64,000 bases of DNA from Neospora caninum Liverpool. Its lineage: Eukaryota > Apicomplexa > Conoidasida > Eucoccidiorida > Sarcocystidae. Shown one piece after another: positions 12,326 to 24,502 of this stretch. Numbering within the stretch: position 1 is the first letter of the stretch; every line of letters begins with the position of its first letter. The notes under the pieces were generated by a model that did no database searches, had not been told where the DNA came from, and saw nothing but the letters and a program-made list of their open reading frames with translations. The translations under genes and the position numbers were made by a program. Location of the stretch: the NCBI RefSeq assembly GCF_000208865.1, contig NC_018396.1, forward strand, positions 4,025,101 through 4,089,100, written 5' to 3'.

Positions 12326-15300
12326 TCACTGTGCTTCTGGCCACCCCCAAAGATGGAGGAGTTCGAGGCTCTTCTCCGCTAGTTTCCCTTCCGCTCTCGC
12401 GTACCGACTTTCCTTTCGTTGCCACCGTCGCTTCGCGTCTTCCACGTCGAGTCGGCTGAACCCCTCGTCGGCCACGAAGTCCCGCAAAACCGCCGAAGGC
12501 TCGCCCGTCTTCTCCTCTCGTTCGCGCTCCTCGACGACCAGCTTCTCGCGCGCCTGCGCCTGCTTCAGAGCCAGCAAGCATCGCCACCGGAACAGCAACT
12601 TCCGTGTGTACGCCCTCAGCGCTTCAATCGCCCGTTCTTCTCTCTCTCTCTCTTCAGCCGACAGTCCCAAGCCGCAAAGGCCTGCGCGGACACCTCTCGG
12701 GGTCTCGCCCCCCTCCTCTCGCGAGACGCTCGAGGCAGCTGAACGCGACGAGGAATGCGAAGCAGACGAAACACTAAACGCCGAATCCGACGAGGCCGTC
12801 CGGGATCGCCGGGACACGCGACGCCCCGACTCTCCAGAGAAGGCGAACCCAGCCTCTTCTCCGCTCTCTTTTCCGCTTTCCGCGCCCCTTCTTTGCGACC
12901 TGCCTCTTTGTGTATAAGCCGAATCCAAATGCGCGAGCGCAGTCGCGAGCTGCCGGAGGCAGACCACCATTTGGCACGCGGATCGCGAGGACGAGGAGAA
13001 GGTCGCGTGGAGCGCCCCCGTCTCGCGCTCGGCGCCTTGCCCTTCCTCACTTTGCAGATGCAATTGCCGCGCCGTGGACGCCATTGGACCAGTCAGCACA
13101 AGTGTCCGCTGTCTTCCTGCTCGCCCTCTCCTCAAACCTTGTCTCCCGAAAAGTCGCTCGAGTTGCGACACGGCAGACGCGGGGCCCGGCGGCACGCCTG
13201 CAGCGACTTCTGCGTACGATCTGCTCCGCCCCGTCCGGGGAACCTCCGGCCGTTCCGGCTGCCTTTCCGGCTGCCTTTCCAGCGCCGAGAGGGGATGTGC
13301 ATGCGCTTCGCATTCCGGGAAGACGGCGAAAGAGGGCGCGAGCGCAGCGAGCAGACGCGGCGACAAGCGTCTCCGTTGAATGGTGGGGTCTGGCGCCCTG
13401 GAGGAGGCCCTACGTGCGTCTCCAGGCGTCGCTTCCGTCGGGAGCTCAGAAGGCGGCACGCGCTCAGGCGGATCGGCCGGAAGTCTCTCCGAAGCGAAGA
13501 AAGAGAAGCCGTTCAAGCCGTCTTCGTCCTCGTCTCCCAAACTCGCTCCGCGCACTTCACGAGAAGCAAAGTGCGACGCACGAGACGTCCACGCGCCTCC
13601 AATCCCGTTGCGCAGAACGGCGACCAAAGCACCGACGTCTCCGCGGCCGTCTCCCGCCTCCGGATCCGCTGGGGCTCCCCAGCCGTGCGAAGTCGCGTAC
13701 GGCCCGACGTCTCGCGTACTCGAGGGCCGCGACTCGTCCGACCGCGAAGTCGCCAGCGAAGATTCGGACAGCCTGCGCCGTCGCAGCCTCCGCGCACGCC
13801 GCGAAGGAAACGGATGGGGGCTGGCAGCCACCGACACGACCAGGTGTTCTTCGTCACTCGAACTGAACGCGGAAGTCGCCGAGGCGTCGCCGCTTGAACT
13901 CGTCTCCCTCTCTCTCTGGCTCGTCTCTTCGCTGTCGCTCGCGAGTCTCCGCGCGCCTGGCCCGCCACGGAGGTCGTCCCGCGGAAAGGGCGAGGCGGAG
14001 CGACCTTGTCTCCGGAACAGGCGCTCGCCTAGGGCCCGCGGGGACTCGCGTCCCGCGGGTCCCCGGTCTCCGCGCGAAGCCAGGAAGCGCCCGAGGGCGA
14101 CGGCGTCCACTGGCGGCGCGCGCGGCGGCCAGAGCGCCGCGGTGTCTCCGCGGCCGTCCGACATCGAGGCGCATGCGTCCTCCGAGTCTTCGAAATTCAA
14201 ATTCGGCCCCACAAAGAGCAGCCGCGGAGGCGAAAGGCTCCCACGCGACGCCCCGTCCGGCCCGGCGACGCAGAAAGTCTCCACGCCCCGAGGCTGCTCT
14301 TCGTCGCGCTCGCCCTCACGGAGCGACAGCGGCGAGAGATCCTGCCTCGTGAAGCGCAGAGGGAGACCACTGGGACTACGCCAACTCGCCTCACGGCAGG
14401 CCTCGCGAGAAGACGCGTGACACGGGCCGATGACCTCTGATCTGTCGGGCTGGCCGACTCCCGCGGCTCTCAAGATGTCGCTGACTCGCCGGTCGAGTTC
14501 GCGCGTGGTGCAGATCAGAACGCCGCTCGGCCCTGCCTCGAAGGCTGCAATTCGCCGGTCCTCTCGCGTCCCGCTCGGCGGCCTTGCGCCTCTGCCTGCT
14601 GCCACTTGGCCAGTCGCGCGGCCTTCGCGGCTGCTGAGCCTTCCGTCTTCCTCAGCGACTCGCCTCGCCCTGCCTTCTCCTCGGTCGCGAGGCCTCTCTT
14701 CTTCCTCTTGCTCTTCGTGTCCTTGTTCACCCTCGCGTAACTCGTCGCGACTCCCGCTGCGATGGTTGTCTCCCGCGCTTTCCTCCTCGAGATCCGCTTC
14801 GCGTCCGTCTTCGTTTCCCGTATGCGACTCGTCACACGCGTCTTCGCTCTCTTCTCCGCCGCTCCACAACCCCTCACAGCCTTCGTTGCCGATCCCTGAC
14901 ACGCGTCCCTCGCCTCTCCTGTCTCCGCTCCTGCCGTAGCTTCTTCGGACGCCGGTTCCGCCGCCGTCTTCCCGCCATTCGCCTCTCGCCTCGCCGCAGC
15001 CGTTGCTGGGCTCCACGGATGCGCCCGAAGGGTCCCCTGAGGCTGCAGCGCCCGCGAGCGTCTCGACTGGCCGCAACAAAGGCTGGTCGCCTCTCAGCCC
15101 GTCCTCGTCACTGGGACGACGTGCAGGAAATGGAGAAAGGGAAGACAGTGACGGCACAGACGAGGAAGACGAGGGCGAGAAAGGAGGAACCGAAGCAGAA
15201 GGGCGCGCGACAACTGAGGAAGGGAACGGACGGGCACAAGGTGGAAGAGAGTGAGGAGACACAGGGAGAATAAAGGGAAACATGGCGACGGTGTTCGCCG

Positions 15301-18300
15301 ATGCCTTGCTGGCGGCGAAAGAGTCACCTGTAGAAGTTCTTTCCGTTCCGTTCTGGGTCTCATCGGCGCCTTGGACCACCGACGCGACATCGTCTTCTCG
15401 CCGTTCCGTTTCTCCCCCCCGTTCGGCTTCTGTGCGCAGTCCATCCTCTCCATCCTTCTCGCCCACCTCGCTCCCTCTGATAGCGACGCCTCTTCCTTCT
15501 GGACATCTCGCGCTCGGCATCCCCCGCCTGTCTTCTCGCCGTAGACGCGAGTCGGCATTCACTCTCTCAGCTCTGAACGCAGTCGCAACCGGACTGCCGC
15601 GCCTCCCGTCCGGGTGTACAGACGTCGAAGCGGGGGAAGAAGGAAACGCGGGCGTCGGCGGTCGCCTAGGAGTCGGCGACGGAGAAGCGCACGACCACGG
15701 GGAGGTGAGGGCACGACACGGGCGGTAACCCCTAATCCCTCCGCGTTCGTGACACTGGTCTTCCCCTCGAGCTCCGACTTGTTCACGGCTCGCCAGAAGC
15801 GAAGGTTCGCCTGTTCCGAGCGACGGAAGGCGCGCCCCGCCTGTGTGAGGTAGACAACCCCTGTCTGCTGGCGTGTGGCGGTCGTCTCCTGTGTCTCCGC
15901 TTCGCGCGCCTCTTGCTCCTGCGTCTTCCTTCTCACGTCCGCTCGCGGGGAGACCCGGCGCCAGCCTCGACGCCGCGTCGTTGCCGCCCGTTTCGGCTTC
16001 TTCGGAGAAGCAGCCCGAAGCGAGATGACGCGAATGGAGCACAGGCGTGAAGAAGGACGGCGTCGAGAGAACCCATCGCCGACGTGCCTCGCGTTCTCTC
16101 TCTCTCTCCTCTCGCGCTCCGTGCTCGCGTTCGCCACGGCAGCTCCGCGGCGACTGGGGCTGGTCCCCGTCATTCAACCCCGTCTGCTGCGCAGGGGCCG
16201 AGACCGACCGCTCCAGGGCGAGGAGACACGGATTCGCGCCCGAAGAGTCGCGGGAGAAAGCCGACTCGAGCTCATCCAAGAAAACGCGCTCGCGGCCCGC
16301 GTGAAAGAGAGTCACGGAAGAGGGGAACGAAACCAACGAGAGACCGCCGGAAACGGGAGGAGAGGACGGAACAGGTAAAGTGCTCTGAAAGAGCAGGGGA
16401 CGGAGACAAGAAGAAGAGGAAGGTGAAGAAGAGGAAGAAGAGAACAAAGAGGCAGAAGGGTGAGAAAAAGAAGGGAGCGACAGGTCGGCAGAAAGACGAG
16501 AATGAGCAGGTGGAACGAGATGTGTGTTCTCGTCCGGGAGAGGAGACAGGACCGGTTCAGGAATGACAGAGGAGACGTACAGAGGAGAATAAGGGACGTA
16601 GTAGTAAGGGAGCGGAACCGCTTGGGAATAAGCGGAGGGTGCATCGGCGTAAATTCGAGGCAGAGAAGCCGCAGCGGGGGCATGGGCAGACGAAGAAGAT
16701 GATGACGAGGCCGGGAGAGAAGACGGCAATGCAGGAAGGACCGGCTGAGCCGAGGCGGCAGCGAAGGAGGAAGGCGACCTGGAGGCACGCGCCTGAGAGG
16801 GCATTTGCGCATGCGCTTGAACAGAAAACGAATCGGAGGAAGCGAAAGACGGCCGCGTCTCGGGAGCGTCGTTCGAATTTGGAGGGAGAGATGCACCCGG
16901 ACACGGCACAGGGAGAGGGTGGTGCGAAGACGGTGAAGAAACGGGAGAAAGCGGATACACAGGAAGCGCGACAGACGGACGCGGAAGCAGCCAGAAGTAC
17001 CGCGCATCATGAGACTCCTCCGAGACAGCCGGAGGGACACTCCACCACGGACGAGACGGCGGAGTCCAGTTCTGGGCCGCATTCGGAGGGCCATCTATTT
17101 GGGGCGGGGGCTCCGGTTCGGAGGACGTGGGTTCCCTGCTCTCTAGGTGTGACGACGCAAACTCAGTGCTCATCCTGCGTTCTTCCCAAGACGAATGTGG
17201 CCGGGAAAGTGGAGACGCAAGGGCATTTCTCTCGCTCCTGTGGTCGGGGTCCACGTCCCCGGAATCCAGCGTCGACACCGTTTCTCCACACAGAACACCC
17301 TTCGACAGATTTCCTTCCCTCCCTGCCTCACGCTCTCCTTCCCGGGTCTCGTTCTCTCGTCGAAACAGGCGGGGCGGAACGCCGCTGAGACGCGGATCCA
17401 TCAGCGAGTCGCGCGAAGAAAACGCAGAGAGAGGAGACGGAACATCGAGGGCTGTCGCTGTCTCTGCGTGGCAGTCTCCCCTGTCTCTGCTGTTCTCCAG
17501 ATCTTGTCTCCTCAATCCCTCTGCGTCCTTGCCTTCCTCTCGCCCTGCGCGAATGCCCTCTCCGTCGCCCTCCTCCTCCGATCCCCTCCCCAAGAGGCGA
17601 CAGGTGCCTCCGCTGTCTCCGACCGGGCCCGAGACGCTCATCTGCGTGCGTGGGGTAAACCTCCCCTCCGGCTCTGCCTGTCTCCCTGCGACCGGCTCTC
17701 GAGGAACCTCTTGCGTGGCGCTGTCTTCCGCCTGTCTTTGCCGCCTGTTTCCCTCGAACTCTCCACACGGACCTCTCCCAACCCCCCTCCACGAAAGGCG
17801 CGCAATCGCAGCAGAGACAGCAGAGACCGTGTCGTGGGCTCCCGGGCTCGAAGGCGCCGGCGAAGCGGCGAACGACGGCGTCCTGGCCTCTCTTCCTCGC
17901 TCGAAAAGACATTCCTCGCGGCCCCAGCGTCCAGAGAACGAGACGTCTGTGTCGAGCGTCTCTTCCCCGCCTCCTCTTACCCTTCTCCTCTCGCTCTCGC
18001 TGCTGTCTCCATCGTCCCCAACGTCATCGTCGCTGTCTCCTCTCGCACTCGCCCCTGTGGGGTCTGCGAAGGTCAGCGCGTAGTTCTGCTCGTCTCCGAG
18101 AGGGCCGCGGGCCACTCCCCACGCATACCCCCCGCTGTCTCCGCGGCCTCTCCGCGATTCAGGCCTGTCTCCGTGGCTGTCTCCAGGAGACGCCTGTGCC
18201 GAGCGCGAGGAGCACGCGGTGGACGGGGTGCGGGCCCCGCGAAACGCGCCGCGGAAGAGGCGAGCGAGATTCACGAGCCGAGGATAGTCGACGGGAATGA

Positions 18301-19801
18301 AGAGGCGCAGCGCGTACTGGGAATCCGAGAGAGACTCCATGCTCGCGTCCTCGTCAAAGTCCGTGTCTTCGATGTGGATGCGTCTCCGTTCTTCCCGCGG
18401 TGCGCTGCGTGGGGCGACGTGGAACGAGTTGACCCCTCTTTCCGCGGGCAAGGAGACACTCGGCGCAGACGCAGAGGGGACAGGACGCGGCGAGTAGGGC
18501 GAGAGGCGCCTCCCAAAGCTGGAATGGAGAGAACGCGTGCTCCGTCTTGTCTCCGCAGGCAACAACGGGGCGCTCGACCCCCGCAGCTGCTCTTCCGAGA
18601 ACACCCGGCAAGCTGAGATGAATGCGGCGCTTCTCACAGTGCCGGGGTCGGATCTCTGAGGCCAGCCCAGAGACGCAGGTGCCGAAGAAGACGAGCGAAG
18701 GCGTCGGAGCCGTGGGGGAGAGTGCGGCGCCGAGAAGGAAAGGAGACGTGCAGACGCGTATCCGGAAGGCGAAGCGAGAGAAGACGCGCGAGACGCCCGC
18801 GGCGAAGACAGTCCGTGGGGCGACAGCGAAGCTCGCGGGGAGAACGCCCTGTGTGGAGGAGACGCCCGGCGAGAAGCGCGAGATCCCCGAAAGAAATCAA
18901 ACGGCGCTTCCAGCCGAGGCCGGGACAGAGCACGAAACGGAGACTCCAGCGGAGACGCAGAGCCGCTCTCGATCCGCAGATCTTCCGGAGGCACAGTCGG
19001 AGATACACTGCGCCGGTGTCGAGACGACGGGTTGGTGGACTGGGAGGGACGCGAAGCAAGGCGAGCGGAGTGAGGAGCTAGAGCAGATCTCGGCGGTGAA
19101 AGAGAAGCGTTTCTTTCTCTCCGTGCGCCGGGCGCTGTTGCGCATGCAGTCGAAGATATGGAAGCGAGGCTGGGTTGGAGCGCGGTGTCTGTGCCTGTCA
19201 CGGACGCGCGCCAGCGACTCGGCCGCGAGAGACGCGTGACGCAAGAGGTGACTGTTTCCCTCTCGTCGCACTCGCGTGAGCTGGAGTTGCCCGTGGAATC
19301 CAAATTCGCGAGGAGACCGTCCATGAAGGAGGCGAAGGAAAACACACTGGGGCGCTGCGAAGACAGCGGAGGAAGCGAAGACCCGGACCGGGGCGGAGAT
19401 AGCGAAGAGGAGACAGAAGAAGACGAAGCGACGGCGGGCGGAGGCACAGCGACGGGCCACGAAGACCGATCAGCCGCATATGAAGGCATAGAAGATGCAT
19501 GCGATGGAGAGACATGCGGTGGAGAGGCAAGCGGTGGAGAGGGGGACCGGACCGGAGAAAGGGGAGACAGGGGAGGAAAACGAGGAGAAAGGGCCGGAGA
19601 GAGAGCAGAGGTGCACGGCGGCGGCGAAGAAACTGCCGGTCCATATCTCTCTAGCGCATCCCTGGCGTATGCGTTCATCTCTTCTCCGTCTCGCCTGCGC
19701 GGCGGTAGCTGATTTCTCCAGTTGTCAGGAGAAACGAGGCGACGGGAGAGGCCGCCGCATCGGGCCTCGGGGCCCGGCCGGGGTCGGTCGTCTCGAGTCA
19801 T
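12326..19801 (-). CDS. Very large intronless low-complexity protein, unknown function
   Basis: A single uninterrupted frame of 2,491 codons, far longer than any competing frame across the same DNA. The start is the ATG at 19801-19799 (MTRDDRPRPG), with A at -3. The frame also runs three codons upstream, to a GTG. The protein is rich in Ser, Arg, Pro, Glu and Gly, with long disordered stretches. Less biased islands are SDSQYALRLFIPVDYPRL near residue 495, a Pro/Tyr stretch (LPYYYVPYSPLYVSS) near 1065, a TTRELDRRVSDILRAAGV segment near 1790, a CLRQLATALAHLDSAYTQ segment near 2255, and a charged helical C-terminus (about 2390-2491) with KLLFRWRCLLALKQAQ ending in WGWPEAQ. There is no signal peptide and no clear membrane segment. 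I recognise no domain; long orphan proteins of this kind are common in coccidia. Function unknown. Confidence 0.8.
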   Translation of the reverse strand: MTRDDRPRPGPEARCGGLSRRLVSPDNWRNQLPPRRRDGEEMNAYARDALERYGPAVSSPPPCTSALSPALSPRFPPLSPLSPVRSPSPPLASPPHVSPSHASSMPSYAADRSSWPVAVPPPAVASSSSVSSSLSPPRSGSSLPPLSSQRPSVFSFASFMDGLLANLDSTGNSSSRECDERETVTSCVTRLSRPSRWRASVTGTDTALQPSLASISSTACATAPGARRERNASLSPPRSALAPHSARLASRPSQSTNPSSRHRRSVSPTVPPEDLRIESGSASPLESPFRALSRPRLEAPFDFFRGSRASRRASPPHRAFSPRASLSPHGLSSPRASRASSLASPSGYASARLLSFSAPHSPPRLRRLRSSSSAPASLGWPQRSDPGTVRSAAFISACRVFSEEQLRGSSAPLLPAETRRSTRSLHSSFGRRLSPYSPRPVPSASAPSVSLPAERGVNSFHVAPRSAPREERRRIHIEDTDFDEDASMESLSDSQYALRLFIPVDYPRLVNLARLFRGAFRGARTPSTACSSRSAQASPGDSHGDRPESRRGRGDSGGYAWGVARGPLGDEQNYALTFADPTGASARGDSDDDVGDDGDSSESERRRVRGGGEETLDTDVSFSGRWGREECLFERGREARTPSFAASPAPSSPGAHDTVSAVSAAIARLSWRGVGRGPCGEFEGNRRQRQAEDSATQEVPREPVAGRQAEPEGRFTPRTQMSVSGPVGDSGGTCRLLGRGSEEEGDGEGIRAGREEGKDAEGLRRQDLENSRDRGDCHAETATALDVPSPLSAFSSRDSLMDPRLSGVPPRLFRRENETREGEREAGREGNLSKGVLCGETVSTLDSGDVDPDHRSERNALASPLSRPHSSWEERRMSTEFASSHLESREPTSSEPEPPPQIDGPPNAAQNWTPPSRPWWSVPPAVSEESHDARYFWLLPRPSVALPVYPLSPVSSPSSHHPLPVPCPGASLPPNSNDAPETRPSFASSDSFSVQAHAQMPSQARASRSPSSFAAASAQPVLPALPSSLPASSSSSSSAHAPAAASLPRIYADAPSAYSQAVPLPYYYVPYSPLYVSSVIPEPVLSPLPDENTHLVPPAHSRLSADLSLPSFSHPSASLFSSSSSSPSSSSCLRPLLFQSTLPVPSSPPVSGGLSLVSFPSSVTLFHAGRERVFLDELESAFSRDSSGANPCLLALERSVSAPAQQTGLNDGDQPQSPRSCRGEREHGAREEREREREARRRWVLSTPSFFTPVLHSRHLASGCFSEEAETGGNDAASRLAPGLPASGREKEDAGARGARSGDTGDDRHTPADRGCLPHTGGARLPSLGTGEPSLLASREQVGARGEDQCHERGGIRGYRPCRALTSPWSCASPSPTPRRPPTPAFPSSPASTSVHPDGRRGSPVATAFRAERVNADSRLRREDRRGMPSARCPEGRGVAIRGSEVGEKDGEDGLRTEAERGGETERREDDVASVVQGADETQNGTERTSTGDSFAASKASANTVAMFPFILPVSPHSLPPCARPFPSSVVARPSASVPPFSPSSSSSVPSLSSLSPFPARRPSDEDGLRGDQPLLRPVETLAGAAASGDPSGASVEPSNGCGEARGEWREDGGGTGVRRSYGRSGDRRGEGRVSGIGNEGCEGLWSGGEESEDACDESHTGNEDGREADLEEESAGDNHRSGSRDELREGEQGHEEQEEEERPRDRGEGRARRVAEEDGRLSSREGRATGQVAAGRGARPPSGTREDRRIAAFEAGPSGVLICTTRELDRRVSDILRAAGVGQPDRSEVIGPCHASSREACREASWRSPSGLPLRFTRQDLSPLSLREGERDEEQPRGVETFCVAGPDGASRGSLSPPRLLFVGPNLNFEDSEDACASMSDGRGDTAALWPPRAPPVDAVALGRFLASRGDRGPAGRESPRALGERLFRRQGRSASPFPRDDLRGGPGARRLASDSEETSQRERETSSSGDASATSAFSSSDEEHLVVSVAASPHPFPSRRARRLRRRRLSESSLATSRSDESRPSSTRDVGPYATSHGWGAPADPEAGDGRGDVGALVAVLRNGIGGAWTSRASHFASREVRGASLGDEDEDGLNGFSFFASERLPADPPERVPPSELPTEATPGDARRASSRAPDPTIQRRRLSPRLLAALAPSFAVFPECEAHAHPLSALERQPERQPERPEVPRTGRSRSYAEVAAGVPPGPASAVSQLERLFGRQGLRRGRAGRQRTLVLTGPMASTARQLHLQSEEGQGAERETGALHATFSSSSRSACQMVVCLRQLATALAHLDSAYTQRGRSQRRGAESGKESGEEAGFAFSGESGRRVSRRSRTASSDSAFSVSSASHSSSRSAASSVSREEGGETPRGVRAGLCGLGLSAEEREREERAIEALRAYTRKLLFRWRCLLALKQAQAREKLVVEEREREEKTGEPSAVLRDFVADEGFSRLDVEDAKRRWQRKESRYARAEGKLAEKSLELLHLWGWPEAQ

Positions 19802-22800
19802 GTTCCTCACTTGGCAGCGCGACAGCTCTCGAGGGAGAGATCAAGGACGGAATGAGAGAAAAGAGTCTGAGAAACTGCGAGGCAGTCAGATGACGAGACA
19901 CAGCAGCCGTAAAAAGATGAGAAGTGCAGCAAGTGCCCATCCTACACATCTCTCCTCGCCAGACGAGGAGTGAAGGCGGGGACTGTTCACCGGGAGTCCG
20001 CACGAGGTCGCAGATAATCAGTCGTCTCCCACTCCTCTCTGTTATCTCGTCCCAGTGGCCGCTGTTACTGCGGCGGGGAAGACGGCGGAATATGTTTGTT
20101 CATAACAGGGGGAGACGCCCTCTCGGCCGCCGTGGCCGCAGAAACAGACGCAGCAGAACAGATGCACACGTTCAGAAAGTGGACGAAAGCGCAGGGGAAA
20201 ACGCGAAGCAGGAAAGCCGGGAAACGGAGTGGTGGCCTCAGAGAGGAAGGCTCAACGCAGTGTAAACACCAGGACACTGGGAGATGCATTTCGCGAGACA
20301 CCTGCTCTTCCCACACCTACAGATACAACCTGCTTTCTCATTCCCTTACGCTTGCTGAGCATAGAACACGGGTGCACAGAGAACTTTTTCGCCTCCGTCG
20401 CTTCCAAGCACTGTGGTGAAAATCCCCGCAAGCGGCACCAGACACCAGATTTGCCAGTGCCCGTTTGATCTTTCTGTCGCGAGTCTCAGACCGCCTGCGG
20501 CATGCCTGCACCTCAAAACTTCACGTGCTGTCGGCCATACCCGGAAATTCCTCCTGGGCACGGGCCAGGGAACCATCGACTGTCAAGGGTACATTCACTC
20601 TCACCAATGACACACAACCAGATGCACAAATCTCATTCATCAAAGGTCAGTTTCCATTCAAGTACATATATATATATAATGGAGATAGAGATGTACAAGT
20701 AGATATCTGTATGGCCACGTCAAAAAGTCTGTGTTCGTCCAGCGGCAACGGCACATGAAGCATTATTCAGCAGCAAGCTTCAGGCCGTGACCGTCGAAGC
20801 GAGAACAGCTGCGATGTCGAAGTGACAAACATGACATGACGCGAGTCCAGACTGGAATGCGTACTTCTTCCTGAGGCTGCTCGTTGCACAACGGCTTCTT
20901 TTTGGTTCCGCCGTTCTCGCCGCTTCCTCTTCCGTGCACCATGTCAACAAAGCAAACAAACAGTCCAGGAGAAATGATCCGTTTGGCAATATGTCAGGTC
21001 CCCCGCCTGCCCAACGCTGTTAGAGAAAGGGGAAGACGGACAGTGAGTGGGCAAGGGGAGAGCTGGGAAAAGATTTTTAATGTGGCCCTTTCCCCGCCTC
21101 GCTTGCCTCGGTGTTTCCCCCCTTTTGAAAGAGGCGAGTGGCAGGTGTGCATACACCGGAAAAACAGCCATCGAACGCCGCACGCAGGTCACTCTCCGAG
21201 CACCCCGCCGCGGTCTTAATTTCCCTCCGCTTTTTGCTCACCGTTATTCGGCGGTTCCTTCTTCCACACAAATTCTTTCGCGTGTGAGATCACTCAACAA
21301 ACGGGAAAAAGTTGCGGCTTTGGACGTGTGGCGTCGAGAATCCGGCGGGCGAGCCTACGCGCTCTTTTGACCGCATTTTCACCGGAAGGTGAGCGGCGCG
21401 GGCCCCCCGCGGCGTGGTGGGAGCATTTTCCCCGGCTTTGCTCCCCCCCTAATGAGATGTAGAAATGGAGAAGAGACACGAAAAGTGGCTTGGATGGTCT
21501 TGTGGTGGTTAGGCTTCGCCTCTACGACAAACACGCAAAACACGGCAGAACGGCGGTTTTTGCCATGTGTCTGCCACGGAGAGACTCGGTGGTGTGAACC
21601 GTAGACCACGCTGCTGCTGCTCCGGGGAAAAAAGCTACGGCACGTCAGATGAAGAAGAAAGAAGGGAGGCAAAGGGGACGGCCAGGGGGACGCGTGTTTG
21701 TTTTTTTCGCTGAGCCCGGTGGAAAGAATGAGACAGGCAAGGCTGACATCATCGGCGGCCACTCTGGAAAACTCTTGCCAGTATACAGCGGAGGAGGCGC
21801 GCAACGCGGGGGAGACAGGCGACACAACGCTGTGCAGAGAGACTCTGAGGGAAGGAGAGACAGGGGGCAGTTGGAGATTTTCCATGTCTTTCTTGAGTTT
21901 CCCTTGGCCTGGAAAGATGAGATTCCTTTTAAGTGCCTCTTGGACAACACTCGTAGGGTGTTGCTGGAATGCGTGCCTCACCCTTCCTCGGAGTCATCCG
22001 CTACGGTTTCCCCCGTTGCATCGCTCCCTTTACAACTTCGGTACGGTCACGACCCCTGCCGGCTTACACATGCGACGTGCAATGATACCAAAACACGGTT
22101 CCACCGGCTAAGGTATAATATATATATATATATTTTAGAGGTTAGCAAACAGACGTCGGTCCGATGTGCTGTCTGGGAGACACACAGGCGTGGCATACGT
22201 CAATCGCTACATACGCTTCTTCAGACGCCGATAGATACAAATATATGAATAGGTTAATAGCAGTCGATACCGGTTGATTGTTAGTTATTGGACACAGTGT
22301 ATTGCAGATATACGGCACAAGAGGCTGTGGTGCCTCCAAGCGTCACACACCAGCTTTGATAAACTGTTTTCGTTTTCCTGTTTTCACTTCATCTTCAATC
22401 CGTTCGCGAATCCTTTCTCTAACCCACCTTCTGGGGGTTCATTGTTTCCTTGTCGCGTCATTCGACCGGCGAGGAGAGATCCACACCGGGGGTGGCCGTG
22501 GAGTCATAGAGTTGGAAATTAGAAGGGTGTCAACCGGTAATGTCTTCCCTTCTTGAAGCAACCGATTTCCCCCCGAACTGGAGTGCAGAACAAGCGAACC
22601 GAAAGCGGCCCACGAATTTTCTGGCAGCTCCTTATCGCAGACACAGGAGTCGCGTAGTTGTCCCCCCTTGGACAAAACGCACAGTCCACAAACCAAACAC
22701 CTTCAGTACGCCATCCGTCGGGTGCTGTGTCCACCGTGACGAGCTTTCGAGTTCGAGAGAGAACCCCTGTTCACAACATCGCATCCCGAACCTCCCAAGT

Positions 22801-24502
22801 TGTGCTGTCTGGTGTGCTTTGTGTCTGCGTGGGAGTGAGATTGCGTTTTCTGTTGCCTTAGGACGCGGAAAGCTCCCGACAGGTCCTTTCAGGGTCTGTC
22901 GTTTTCTCGGGAAAAGGAACAAGTTCTCCAGCTGTCTATACACTGGACGCGCGTAATCGACTGTTTGAGTGATTTGCGCGTTTTCCGGGCGCGTAAGGCG
23001 GGGGGACAGAACCAGGAGCTCGATCAGCCTTTTCGTACAAACAGGCGGTCTAAACAGACTTCTTCAAGCGCATCGTATAGTTGTGGGTCGCGCGCGTCAG
23101 CCCATTCCGTATGGTGTTTCGTAGTTCCTGCATCTCACACACGGACCTCTGCAGTGTCCCACGGCACGGAAGTCGTCACGCGCTCGCAAGGCGGTTTCGT
23201 GCCAGCCCAAACGGTCTGCATGTCCACGTGAAACACGGAACAGCTTCAGCTGGAACAGCCAGCTCCAACTTGCGCGTCTGCGTGGCCACTCGCGGGGCCT
23301 TTCTGCCTTGCAAATTGCCACGAGAGGCGTGGAAGACCCGCCGTCTTCCTGATGTTTCTGTCAAACGTTCACTCGCGGCAGCACGCAGAGCGGAGCGGCC
23401 AGGCAGGAGCCGACAGAGAGAAGAAGCAAAAGCGCCGCAGAGCGAGGAGGCGAAGCGTTGAGGACGAATGCGAAATGCGGGCCACACTTTCTCGTCTTCG
23501 CGCGGCTCTTCGATTGATGGACCTTTCACACCCAAATAACTCCGTATCGGTCAACCTGGTTCGTAACACCGCTTCATATCGTGCCTGAGCGGTTTCTTCT
23601 CGCGTATTGTGTGGTGTTAAAAGTAAGCCCATCCAAAGCCTGTGGACGGCTTACAGCTTACCTATCGAGATTCCCGGGGGGGAACTGGTTTCCCAGGGTT
23701 CTGAGTTTCCCACTTGCTTTGGTTCGTATCAAACGGTTTCTGTTTCTGCCAGAACAGCGCAGGGCAGGCGGCCAGTCGTGGTAGAGAGAACCGCGCGCGA
23801 AACCGGCACGTGAGGCTCCATAATTTCTGCACTTCCGTGATTTTAGAATGTGTGTCCTCCGCGCAAGGGTTGCCTTCCTTTCTGCACGCGCGAGCTGCAC
23901 ACCGGCAAGGGCTGTGCATTTTTCGTTCCTCCCGGTCCTTTTGCGCGCGCGTCCTCCCGCGTTTGTCTCCCACGCAAAAACCTCGAGTCTCCTCCCACGA
24001 AAGAGTGGCGCAATCTGAAGAAAAACTGGTCCTACACACGCAGAGATCGCCGCGGCCGTCGCTGTTCCGTGTGTCCGCTGCAGTTGCAGATCGGTGCTTT
24101 TCGTACGAGGCCGCCCCTGGGGAATCGTTCTTTTCTTTGCATGCGTCGCTTTTTGACAGCGTTTCGCGTTTTTTCCCTCAGATGCAAACAAATTCGCGCC
24201 GTCACCCCCGCGAGTCCCGACTGACCGTCTCCCTTTCCTCCGATCCTAACCGCCAACGAGTTTCCCTTGCGGCAGTGTCCACCTTTTCACTCGTCTCCCC
24301 TTTTTACTTTTCGTTTCTTCAGACGCTGGTTCTTCTTCTTTTCCCCGATCTTTCCTCCGTTCTGCCCGCCGAACTTTTCCCGATTCCACTCGCGTCTGAC
24401 CCGTCCATTTCGTCGTCCATTCGACACACCTTGCACGCTGTTCATACGCCCGCCGCTGCTTTCTTTTGCGAATCCGCTTCTTTGCTTTTCCTCCCCGGCA
24501 AC
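19802..24502. other. Intergenic between two divergently transcribed genes
   Basis: This 4.7-kb region lies between the starts of the 2,491-codon gene (minus) and the PP28-family gene (plus), so it should contain both promoters. I see only short frames without family resemblance. The last 500 bases before 24503 are pyrimidine-rich, typical of a coccidian 5' leader. A short (AT)n run lies near 22118-22134. Confidence 0.6.

Noticed and set aside
12755..18616. Plus-strand frames of 318 to 473 codons inside the 2,491-codon gene
   Set aside because: High-GC antisense frames are expected opposite a long Ser/Arg-rich gene; none is as long or has a better start.
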